NCBI GenBank assembly: GCA_016870295.1
Contig: VGBY01000015.1
Span: 1 to 13,816 of the forward strand
Length of the DNA: 13,816 bases
Source of the DNA: Actinomycetota bacterium
GTDB lineage: Bacteria; Actinomycetota; Acidimicrobiia; Acidimicrobiales; Ilumatobacteraceae
Reading direction: 5' to 3'
The notes below the pieces were generated by a model. That model had not been told where the DNA came from. It saw only the letters and a program-made list of their open reading frames with translations, and did no database searches. The number at the start of each line of letters is the position of its first letter. Positions within the stretch are counted from its first letter, which is position 1. Made by a program: the position numbers and the translations under genes. This document shows positions 1-5,997 of this stretch, in pieces.

Positions 1-1431
1 GGTGCGGGCAAGCGAACCGCCGTCATCGACCCGGCCACCGAGCAGCCATCGGGTGAGTTCGCCCATGCCACCCCCGACGAGATCGACAAGGCACTCGCCG
101 CCGCGTCGCATGCGCAACGCGAGTGGTGGGCGATGAGTGCGCTCGACCGCGCCAACGCGATGCATCAGATCGCCGAACGAATGCTCGCGATGACGCGCAC
201 CACGGGCGAAGTGCTCACGCGCGAGATGGGCAAGCCGTTCCGCGAGTCAAATTGGGAAGGTGGGGCATCGGCATCGGCCTTTCGCTACTACGCCGAGATT
301 GCCCGCAACGAACAAGGTCGTGTCGCGGGCACCGCATTCGCCGGTCAGATGCACATGGTGTTGAAAGAGCCGCTCGGCACCGTGGTGTCGATTGTGCCCT
401 TCAACTTTCCGGTGCTGCTGTTTGGTTGGCAGGCTGCTGCGGCGCTGGCGGCCGGCAACGCAATCATCGTGAAGCCGTCGGAGCTCACACCACTCACCTT
501 GCTCACGGTGATGCAGGCCTTCGATCACCTACCGGCAGGACTCGTGCAGGTGGTGACCGGTGGGGCGGAAGTGGGGCAGACACTCGTTGCCCACGAACAT
601 ACGCATGCCGTGGCATTTACGGGCAGCGTTCCTGCCGCGCAGGCGGTTGCCAAAGCGGCATCGGCGCGCTTCAAGCCGGCGCTGATCGAGGCGTCGGGGA
701 ATGATCCGTTCATCGTCATGCCGTCGGCGCCGATTGATGCCGTCGCACGCGGTGCTGCGTTCGCCGCATTTCTCAACTGCGGGCAGGTCTGCACATCCGC
801 CGAGCGTTTCTATGTTCATACAGATATCTACGACCAATTCGTTGCTGCGCTCACCGAGCAGGCACTCGCGTTGCGAATCGGTAGTGGTTTGGATGCCGTC
901 GACGTCGGCCCGATGGCGTCAACCCGCGAACGCGATCGTGTCGAACGAATCGTGGCGCGTGCCGTAGAGCAAGGGGCGAAGATCGTCACCGGCGGTGGTC
1001 GGCCAGCGAATCACTCGACCGGCGCGTTCTTCGAGCCGACGGTGATGGAAGTGAAGCACGACTTCGACATCATGCACGGCGAGTGCTTCGGCCCGCTGGC
1101 ACCAGTGTGTCGCGTGAACGACCTTGACGAAGCAATCACCCTCGCCAATGACTCACAGCTCGGGCTGGGCGCCAACATTTACACCGAAGACCTCGCTGAA
1201 GCGTTTCGCGCCATCAACGAGATTGAGAGTGGCATCGTGTGGGTGAACACGCCGCTGAACGACAACGACGCGGTGCCCTTCGGCGGTCGCAAGTTCACCG
1301 GCTCGGGTCGTGAGCTTGGGTCGGAAGGCTTGGATCAATTCCGCCGTTCCAAAATGGTGATGATTGCGCCCACCGCACAGCCCGACCCTGAATGGTTCCC
1401 GTACCCCGACGGCGACGCTTTCAACGCCTAA
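1..1431 (+). CDS. Aldehyde dehydrogenase family protein (5' end cut by window)
   Basis: NAD(P)-dependent oxidation of an aldehyde to a carboxylic acid in the cytoplasm; the substrate cannot be read from the sequence. The frame is open from base 1, giving 476 residues before the TAA. Usual family length is about 475-500, so only some 15 or more N-terminal residues are missing. Counting from the internal ATG at 133, the cofactor-binding lysine lies in KPSELTP (K114), followed by the FTGS turn (162-165). The general-base glutamate is in IEASGNDP (E186) and the catalytic cysteine in NCGQVC (C220, codon 790-792). The C-terminal PFGGRKFTGSGRELG segment is typical. The tail ending WFPYPDG resembles betaine/phenylacetaldehyde-type enzymes more than classical GabD, but this is weak. 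The ATG at 133 is not the true start, because conserved sequence continues upstream. The gene converges on upp with a 15-nt gap. Confidence 0.93.
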   Translation, partial: GAGKRTAVIDPATEQPSGEFAHATPDEIDKALAAASHAQREWWAMSALDRANAMHQIAERMLAMTRTTGEVLTREMGKPFRESNWEGGASASAFRYYAEIARNEQGRVAGTAFAGQMHMVLKEPLGTVVSIVPFNFPVLLFGWQAAAALAAGNAIIVKPSELTPLTLLTVMQAFDHLPAGLVQVVTGGAEVGQTLVAHEHTHAVAFTGSVPAAQAVAKAASARFKPALIEASGNDPFIVMPSAPIDAVARGAAFAAFLNCGQVCTSAERFYVHTDIYDQFVAALTEQALALRIGSGLDAVDVGPMASTRERDRVERIVARAVEQGAKIVTGGGRPANHSTGAFFEPTVMEVKHDFDIMHGECFGPLAPVCRVNDLDEAITLANDSQLGLGANIYTEDLAEAFRAINEIESGIVWVNTPLNDNDAVPFGGRKFTGSGRELGSEGLDQFRRSKMVMIAPTAQPDPEWFPYPDGDAFNA

Positions 1432-1446
1432 CCAGCAAAGATGGTC

Positions 1447-1468
1447 TCAGTTCGGCGGGCCGAACTGA
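1447..1468. terminator. Perfect hairpin at the convergent ALDH/upp gene ends
   Basis: TCAGTTCGGC (1447-1456) and GCCGAACTGA (1459-1468) form a 10-bp perfect inverted repeat around a 2-nt centre; in practice this is an 8-9 bp stem with a small loop. On the minus strand it is made of the last seven codons of upp and includes its TGA stop. On the plus strand it begins 16 nt after the aldehyde dehydrogenase stop. There is no clear T-tract on either side, so it would be a U-less actinobacterial-type bidirectional terminator. The termination role is inferred. Confidence 0.55.
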
Positions 1469-2082
1469 CGGTCACCGGCGTCGCCAAGGCCCGGCACGAT
1501 GAATGCGCGCTCGTTGAGGTGACTATCGATTGATGCGGTGATGACGTGCAGGTTCATCCCCGTCGACTCGAGATGCTTGATGCCCTCTGGTGCGGCAAGC
1601 ACGCAGGCAACGAAAATCGTGTCGCTGGCACCACGATCCACCAAGATCTTGCATCCATGCGCCAGCGAACCACCGGTTGCCAACATCGGGTCGAGCACTA
1701 CGCAGGTGCGACCCTTCAAGTTGTGCGGCAGTTTCGCCACGTACTCGCTCGGTGCGTGCGTTTCTTCGTCGCGCTGCACGCCAACCACGGCGATGTCGGC
1801 GTCGGGAAGAAGCTCCATCGCGGCGGGCAACATGCCCAGCCCCGCACGCAGAATCGGTACGAGTACCGGGCGATTCATGAGACGAACGCCATCGGTGGTG
1901 GCGAGTGGAGTCGTTACCTTGCGTGAAGCAGTGGGGATTCGGCGTGTGGCCTCGGTGACGACAACGAGCGAGAGCCTACGCATTTCGGCGCGAAAGATCT
2001 GATTCGAGGTGTCTTGGTCGCGCAGGTGAGTGAGGGCCTCTTGGGCAACTGGGTGATCCACGACGGTGACTTGAACTGGCAT
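1447..2082 (-). CDS. upp: Uracil phosphoribosyltransferase
   Basis: Converts uracil and PRPP to UMP in pyrimidine salvage; cytoplasmic. The protein has 211 residues, the usual length for UPRTase (about 208-212). The PRPP-binding loop is VVLDPMLATGGS (residues 128-139). The uracil-binding C-terminal signature is IVPGLGDAGDRQFG (195-208). MNRPVLVPILRAGLGM (69-84) is the other conserved block. I chose the ATG at 2082 because the protein beginning MPVQVTVVDHP aligns with the family N-terminus. The frame stays open for 55 more codons upstream, but that part has no family resemblance and would run into the divergent gene. No Shine-Dalgarno precedes the start. The last codons fold into the hairpin listed separately. 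Confidence 0.96.
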   Translation of the reverse strand: MPVQVTVVDHPVAQEALTHLRDQDTSNQIFRAEMRRLSLVVVTEATRRIPTASRKVTTPLATTDGVRLMNRPVLVPILRAGLGMLPAAMELLPDADIAVVGVQRDEETHAPSEYVAKLPHNLKGRTCVVLDPMLATGGSLAHGCKILVDRGASDTIFVACVLAAPEGIKHLESTGMNLHVITASIDSHLNERAFIVPGLGDAGDRQFGPPN

Positions 2083-2908
2083 GCGTACATACTTGCTCAG
2101 ACGGCTGCAAGCATGCGAACTAGCGTTTTTTGGCGTGCGGACCGACAACGTAGCGGGTGGCACGCCGCGAGTCGAGACCGTGGCGTCGCGCGCGCAGTGC
2201 GAACTGGCCGGGTCAGTGTTCGACCGAGTGTGGGGCATGCGCGGCATGGTGCCGAACGAGGTGATCGTTGCGACCGTACACGCCGGTGGCTACGCGTCGC
2301 TTGCCTGGGTTGGCGATGCGCTCGTCGGCGCGAGTTGGGGCTTTCTCGGTGCGCACGATGTCGGGCAACATCCGCACTCGCCAGTGATGCGCACATTGCA
2401 CTCACATGTCACTGGTGTCGTACCTGAGTACGGCTCACTCGGCGTGGGCGAGGCGTTGAAACGTCATCAGTGGCTGTGGGCGCACGAGCATGCTCTCGAT
2501 GCCATCACGTGGACCTTTGACCCGCTCGTGCGGCGCAACGCATACTTCAACCTGGTGAAGCTCGGCGCCATCGTTACGGAGTATCACGAAGACTTTTACG
2601 GCGCCATCAGCGACGGTCTGAACCGGGGTGAACACACCGATCGCCTCGTGGTCACGTGGCGAGTTACGGGGTGCGGCGGCACGCCGCCAACGGGGCGTCA
2701 TGTCGATGTCGCTGAATGGTCGGTGTCGACACCCGAGGATGTGGAGGCACTACGTGTCGCCGACCGTGCTGCTGGTCGTGCTAGCCACCATGCGGACGCT
2801 CATGCGTGGCGCATCCGACAGCGGGCAGACTTGCGCAAGGTGTTCTCTGGTGGATGGAAGATTGCAGGGCTCATGAGCGACGGCAGCTATGCGGTGGTGC
2901 GCGCATGA
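2081..2908 (+). CDS. GNAT-family N-acyltransferase (COG3375-like), menC partner
   Basis: Predicted CoA-dependent N-acyltransferase. The fold is recognisable from VWGMRGMVPNEVI (residues 50-62), the CoA-loop region VVPEYGSLGVGEAL (113-126, degenerate Q/R-x-x-G-x-G/A with serine in place of the basic residue), and ITWTFDPLVRRNAYFNLVKLG (142-162 region), a hallmark of the COG3375 group. The 275 residues match that family's length. The stop overlaps the menC start in ATGA, so the two are translationally coupled. Homologues next to NSAR/OSBS enzymes have been proposed or shown to be amino acid N-succinyltransferases; that role here is inferred. The start is uncertain. ATG 2081 overlaps the upp start codon on the other strand, and residues 1-27 look unlike the family. 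GTG at 2135, 8 nt after a TAGCGT -10-like box, is an attractive alternative (257 aa). Confidence 0.82.
   Translation: MRTYLLRRLQACELAFFGVRTDNVAGGTPRVETVASRAQCELAGSVFDRVWGMRGMVPNEVIVATVHAGGYASLAWVGDALVGASWGFLGAHDVGQHPHSPVMRTLHSHVTGVVPEYGSLGVGEALKRHQWLWAHEHALDAITWTFDPLVRRNAYFNLVKLGAIVTEYHEDFYGAISDGLNRGEHTDRLVVTWRVTGCGGTPPTGRHVDVAEWSVSTPEDVEALRVADRAAGRASHHADAHAWRIRQRADLRKVFSGGWKIAGLMSDGSYAVVRA
2121..2126 (+). promoter_or_regulatory. Candidate -10 box (TAGCGT) for the GNAT-menC unit
   Basis: TAGCGT fits the actinobacterial TAnnnT pattern and lies 8 nt upstream of the alternative GTG start at 2135, the spacing expected for a near-leaderless transcript. No recognisable -35 is visible. It only makes sense if the ATG at 2081 is not the real start. 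Confidence 0.3.
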
Positions 2909-4008
2909 TTTCAGAGATTCGCCTGCGTCGTGCCCACATCGACTTGGTATCACCGTTCCGCACGAGCTTCGGGGTGGAAACAGCCCGTGATCTTCTCTAC
3001 ATCGAAGTGCACGGCGACGGTGTCACCGGGTGGGGTGAGTGCACAGCGATGAGCGAGCCGATGTATTCGAGCGAGTACGTCGACGGCTGCGAGGCGGTGA
3101 TTCGTCGCTTCCTGCTACCGCACGTGGTCGGCGGCACGACGGCAGAGTCCTTCACCAAATCGGTGGCAGGCATTCGCGGTCACTACATGGCCAAGGCCGT
3201 GGTCGAAACTGCGCTACTCGATCACCAACTGCGCTGCGACGGCGTGAGTTTTGCCAAGTTTCTCGGCGCCACACAGTCGCGAGTTCGTTCCGGGGTATCG
3301 GTCGGTATCCAGCCATCAATCGATGATCTGTTGCACGTCGTGCAGAAGTATCTCGACGACGGATATCTACGCATCAAGTTGAAGATCGAGCCAGGCTTCG
3401 ATATCGAGCCGGTGCGAGCCGTGCGCCGCACTTTCGGCGATGCATTGTTGTTGCAAGTGGATGCGAATTCTGCGTATCACGTGAATGATGCGGCACATCT
3501 CGCCCAACTCGACGACTTCAACTTGCTGCTCATCGAACAGCCGTTGCCCGAGGAGCAGTTGGCCGCCCACGCCGAACTCGCCAAACTGGTGCACACGCCG
3601 ATTTGTCTCGATGAGTCGATTCTCTCCGTCGAGGTTGCGCGTGACGCACTCGCGATTGGCGCGTGTTCGATCATCAACATCAAGCCGGGTCGCGTCGGCG
3701 GGTACTTGGAGGCAAAGAAGATCCACGATCTGTGTTTCGAGCGCGGTGTGCCGGTGTGGTGCGGGGGAATGCTCGAAACCGGAATCGGCAGGGCGGCAAA
3801 CCTGGCGCTTGCTGCGCTGCCAGGGTTCACGTTGCCGGGCGACACATCGGCGTCGGCGCGCTACTTCCAGCGTGATGTGACGTCGCCGTTCGTGTTGCGC
3901 GACGGACATCTCGACGTGCCGACTGGCGTTGGCATCGGCGTCGACCCAGACCTCAACTATCTCGACTCGATCACGAGTCGCAGGGACGTGCTCACCGTCG
4001 CGCGGTAG
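2905..4008 (+). CDS. menC: o-Succinylbenzoate synthase / N-succinylamino acid racemase (enolase superfamily)
   Basis: Dehydrates SHCHC to o-succinylbenzoate in menaquinone synthesis. Members of this NSAR/OSBS branch also racemise N-succinylamino acids. The protein has 367 residues, normal for the family. Muconate-lactonizing-type motifs are complete: catalytic lysines K158-x-K160 (RIKLK) and K260 (NIKPGRVGG), and Mg2+ ligands D186 (QVDAN), E211 (LIEQP) and D236 (CLDES). These are offset by three residues from the numbering I recall for the Amycolatopsis enzyme (K163, D189, E214, D239, K263). R263, right after K260-PG, corresponds to R266 there, a second-shell arginine linked to racemase activity. 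The C-terminal half (ICLDES, VWCGGMLETGIGRAAN, GFTLPGDTSAS) is typical of the NSAR/OSBS group. The start is the ATG in the ATGA overlap with the GNAT gene. Which activity is physiological cannot be decided from sequence. Confidence 0.93.
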   Translation: MISEIRLRRAHIDLVSPFRTSFGVETARDLLYIEVHGDGVTGWGECTAMSEPMYSSEYVDGCEAVIRRFLLPHVVGGTTAESFTKSVAGIRGHYMAKAVVETALLDHQLRCDGVSFAKFLGATQSRVRSGVSVGIQPSIDDLLHVVQKYLDDGYLRIKLKIEPGFDIEPVRAVRRTFGDALLLQVDANSAYHVNDAAHLAQLDDFNLLLIEQPLPEEQLAAHAELAKLVHTPICLDESILSVEVARDALAIGACSIINIKPGRVGGYLEAKKIHDLCFERGVPVWCGGMLETGIGRAANLALAALPGFTLPGDTSASARYFQRDVTSPFVLRDGHLDVPTGVGIGVDPDLNYLDSITSRRDVLTVAR

Positions 4009-4043
4009 GCGTGTCTTCGCTCCGTCTTGCGGGAGACTTCGAC

Positions 4044-4445
4044 TCAGGCGTCGAGTTTGAAGAGGATCGCCGTTTCGGGGTCATGCTTGTCGCGACCGCG
4101 AACCTTTTCCCACAGGGTGGAGACAGACCAATAGACGCTGAACGCCACGTACACCGCACCATACTTTCGGCCGATGGCCTTACGAACGCGAACTGCATCG
4201 GCGCCGGACACGAGGCGCGCCGTCGCCGGTAGCACTGAGTGGCTCTCGGATAGTTTGCCTCCCACATCGCACACCTGCACGGTGACGCGGGGATTGTTGC
4301 GAATGCGCTTCACCTTGCCGACGTTCGTTTCGGTGATCACACCGAACTCGTCACCGACGGCTGCAAACCATACGGGTGTCGGCACCGCGCGTCCGTCGCG
4401 CCGAAACGTCACGAGCGACACGTACTTCTCTTTGTTGCTCAACAT
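4044..4445 (-). CDS. PPOX-class F420-dependent enzyme, Rv2061-like
   Basis: A split-barrel flavin/deazaflavin-binding protein of the pyridoxamine 5'-phosphate-oxidase fold. The actinobacterial Rv2061-like members are assigned to F420 binding, but substrates are mostly unknown. The 133 residues equal the usual length of this subfamily. Visible signatures are KYVSLVTFRRDGRAVPTPVWF (residues 7-27 region), the strand GVITETNVGKVKRIRNNPRV (35-54) and the C-terminal WEKVRGRDKHDPETAI. The ATG is only 6 nt after the 3' end of tRNA-Pro on the same strand, leaving no space for a Shine-Dalgarno outside the tRNA. The mRNA is therefore either processed from a tRNA transcript or read through from it. The stop codon falls in the loop of a weak 5-bp hairpin (4039-4054). 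The gene converges with menC across 35 nt. Confidence 0.85.
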   Translation of the reverse strand: MLSNKEKYVSLVTFRRDGRAVPTPVWFAAVGDEFGVITETNVGKVKRIRNNPRVTVQVCDVGGKLSESHSVLPATARLVSGADAVRVRKAIGRKYGAVYVAFSVYWSVSTLWEKVRGRDKHDPETAILFKLDA

Positions 4446-4451
4446 GATCCG

Positions 4452-4526
4452 TCGGGATGGCAGGATTTGAACCTGCGACCTCCTGGTCCCAAACCAGGCG
4501 CACTAGCCAAGCTGTGCTACATCCCG
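4452..4526 (-). tRNA. tRNA-Pro (anticodon UGG)
   Basis: On the minus strand the 75 nt fold as a full cloverleaf. The acceptor stem is CGGGATG/CATCCCG with discriminator A, the D stem GCAC/GTGC with a 10-nt loop, and the anticodon stem CCTGG/CCAGG with loop TTTGGGA. The T arm is GCAGG-TTCAAAT-CCTGC. The anticodon TGG (decoding CCA and related proline codons), G37 and the C1-G72/A73 end are all typical of bacterial tRNA-Pro. The 3' CCA is not encoded (CGG follows). It sits 7 nt after the stop of the PLP-enzyme gene and 6 nt before the PPOX start. Confidence 0.97.
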
Positions 4527-4533
4527 CTTGATG

Positions 4534-5697
4534 TCAGGCTAACGAGCGCACCACGCCGAGTAGACGCGCCACATCGTCGTCAGACACGTAGCGCACGACT
4601 CCGGCACGAACGACGCCGCCCGACTCCATCAATCCGAGATGCGACACCAACTCGACGGCGTACGAGTGACCAGACCACACCGCGATCTTGTTGGCGGCCA
4701 ACACCTGCGCAACATGGTCGGGTGAGTGCCCCTTCACGGTGAACGACACGGTGGGCGTGCGCGACTCAAGCGTTGGTGGGCCCCACACCCGCACGTGCGA
4801 CATGTCGAGCAGTCCATTCAGTAGCGGTGCGAATACGTCTCGTTCGTACGCCGCGACGCTCGCCATGTTCTCCTCGAGCAGGTGACGGGCCGCGGCTTCT
4901 GTGGCGGCGATGTTCTCCAAGTTCGGAGTGCCCGTCTCGAATCGTCGCGGACCAATGTCGTCGGCCGGTCGCACCTTGGCGATCGGCAGCGAGTTGAGCA
5001 GGTTCGGTTCCACACAGAGCACCCCGGCGTGCGGGCCGTACCACTTGTAAGGGCTCGTCGCGAGCACGTCACAACCAAGTTCGCGCACACTCACCGGCAT
5101 GTGCGGCACCAGGTGCACACCGTCGATGAACACTCGCGCACCCACGTGACGCGCCAAGGCGATGACGGTACGCAGGTCGGGCATCGTGCCGATGAGATTC
5201 GACGCACCGGTCACCGCCACCCATTTTGTGTTCGGTGTAATCAGGTCCGCGAGCGCGTTCATGTCGAGTCGACCATCGGGAATTGAAAACGGGCAGAGCA
5301 CATGCTCGGCCCCCGACTCCTCGCAGGCGATACGCCAGGGCGACACGTTCGCATCATGATCGAGTCGTGTGCCGACGACACGATCACCGGGCTTGAGCGT
5401 GCGAGCCACCGCACGAGTGAACGCGAACGTCATGGTCGTCATGTTCGCGCCGAAGCACACACCGTTCGGGTCGGCGTCGAGCAATCGCGCGACGACGCTG
5501 CGCGCCCGTTCCAGCAGTGCGTCGGTGGCATGCGCGGCGGCAAACTCGCCGTGGGTATTGGCGTTGTTGCCGCTCGACGACCAATCGCTCGCGGCGCGAA
5601 TGGCAACGTCCACCATCTGCGTGCCGGCGGGGCCGTCGAAGCGGGCCCATTCGCCCTGTGCGCCAGGGAAGCGGTGACGCGTGGTGCTCTGCGTCAC
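4534..5697 (-). CDS. Cysteine desulfurase-like PLP enzyme lacking the catalytic cysteine
   Basis: Fold-type I, class-V aminotransferase-like protein (387 residues) of the 'cysteine desulfurase-like' VC1184 type. Numbered from the GTG start, FDGPAGTQ (20-27) opens the domain. The PLP-contacting segments are RLDHDANVSPW (111-121, H114) and the aspartate in FIDGVHLVPH (D192, H195). The Schiff-base lysine is K218 in SPYKWYGPHAG. Where SufS has GHHCAQ with its persulfide cysteine, this protein has GHSYAVE (343-349), so it probably does not act as a SufS-type desulfurase; the real reaction is unknown. The GTG start at 5697 overlaps the stop of the upstream small gene (GTGA). Forty more upstream codons are open but only shadow that gene. 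Next downstream is tRNA-Pro, 7 nt away. Confidence 0.85.
   Translation of the reverse strand: MTQSTTRHRFPGAQGEWARFDGPAGTQMVDVAIRAASDWSSSGNNANTHGEFAAAHATDALLERARSVVARLLDADPNGVCFGANMTTMTFAFTRAVARTLKPGDRVVGTRLDHDANVSPWRIACEESGAEHVLCPFSIPDGRLDMNALADLITPNTKWVAVTGASNLIGTMPDLRTVIALARHVGARVFIDGVHLVPHMPVSVRELGCDVLATSPYKWYGPHAGVLCVEPNLLNSLPIAKVRPADDIGPRRFETGTPNLENIAATEAAARHLLEENMASVAAYERDVFAPLLNGLLDMSHVRVWGPPTLESRTPTVSFTVKGHSPDHVAQVLAANKIAVWSGHSYAVELVSHLGLMESGGVVRAGVVRYVSDDDVARLLGVVRSLA
4536..4541 (-). promoter_or_regulatory. Candidate -10 box (TAGCCT) for tRNA-Pro
   Basis: TAGCCT reads on the minus strand across the last sense codons and stop of the upstream gene (TTA GCC TGA). It ends 9 nt before the tRNA 5' end, so initiation would give a 5' leader of a few nucleotides. 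The same hexamer precedes tig and ndk. No -35 is recognisable. Confidence 0.4.
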
Positions 5698-5969
5698 TTG
5701 GCGCGCTTGGCGGCCTTTGCCAAACGCTTCTTCGTGCGACCGGTGGGGGCCAAGTGCCGATGATCGAGGTCGCTGACCTCGACTCCGTTGGCGAACCGCA
5801 CCCAGTAGCGCTGCCATTGGAAGCCGTTCGCCAAGATCACGCGCCCCTGGCTGCCGGTCGGCACCTGCGGCAGATCAACGGTCGTCTCGACGGTGTCGCC
5901 GATTCGCAAATCAATCTGACCTTCATGGGGTTTGGCGAGGGCGTGCGGCTTCCAAAACGGCATGCACAC
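5694..5969 (-). CDS. Small conserved-looking protein with SH3/KOW-like core and basic tail
   Basis: Function not recognised. 91 residues from GTG 5969, or 89 from the ATG at 5963 (MPFWKPHALAK), which I consider equally likely. The middle (about 20-73) reads as a small all-beta unit: IGDTVETTVDLPQVPTGSQG, then GRVILANGFQWQRYWVRFAN, then VEVSDLDHRHL. Its Gly-x-x-Gly turn and alternating hydrophobics resemble KOW/SH3-like RNA- or protein-binding barrels. The last 16 residues (TGRTKKRLAKAAKRAK) are strongly basic and could contact nucleic acid. The stop overlaps the next gene's GTG, so the two are coupled. It is divergent from tig with only 28-34 nt between starts. No signal peptide or membrane segment. 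The RNA-binding idea is inference only. Confidence 0.72.
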   Translation of the reverse strand: MCMPFWKPHALAKPHEGQIDLRIGDTVETTVDLPQVPTGSQGRVILANGFQWQRYWVRFANGVEVSDLDHRHLAPTGRTKKRLAKAAKRAK

Positions 5970-5997
5970 AGTATGTCACTTGTAGCCTTCAGCATTC
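5964..5997. promoter_or_regulatory. Overlapping divergent promoters, tig versus the small-protein operon
   Basis: This spacer must hold both promoters. For tig, TAGCCT (5983-5988, plus) ends 9 nt before the ATG. For the minus-strand operon, CATACT ends 6 nt before the ATG at 5963, which would make that mRNA leaderless. The two -10 boxes are only a few bases apart, so RNA polymerase could hardly occupy both at once. No operator-like palindrome was seen. Confidence 0.4.

Noticed and set aside
3963..3980. 7-bp perfect stem CGACTCG-ATCA-CGAGTCG near the end of menC
   Set aside because: It is 25 nt inside the coding sequence with no T-tract. Stems of this size are expected a few times per window by chance. 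Not called a terminator.
4009..4043. Convergent menC/PPOX spacer searched for a bidirectional terminator
   Set aside because: Only short, imperfect stems (TCGAC/GTCGA, CTCC/GGAG) were found; too weak to annotate alone.
5698..5817. Upstream extension of the PLP-enzyme frame (40 codons)
   Set aside because: It overlaps the small-protein gene in another frame, is Arg-rich, and the family N-terminus fits the GTG at 5697.
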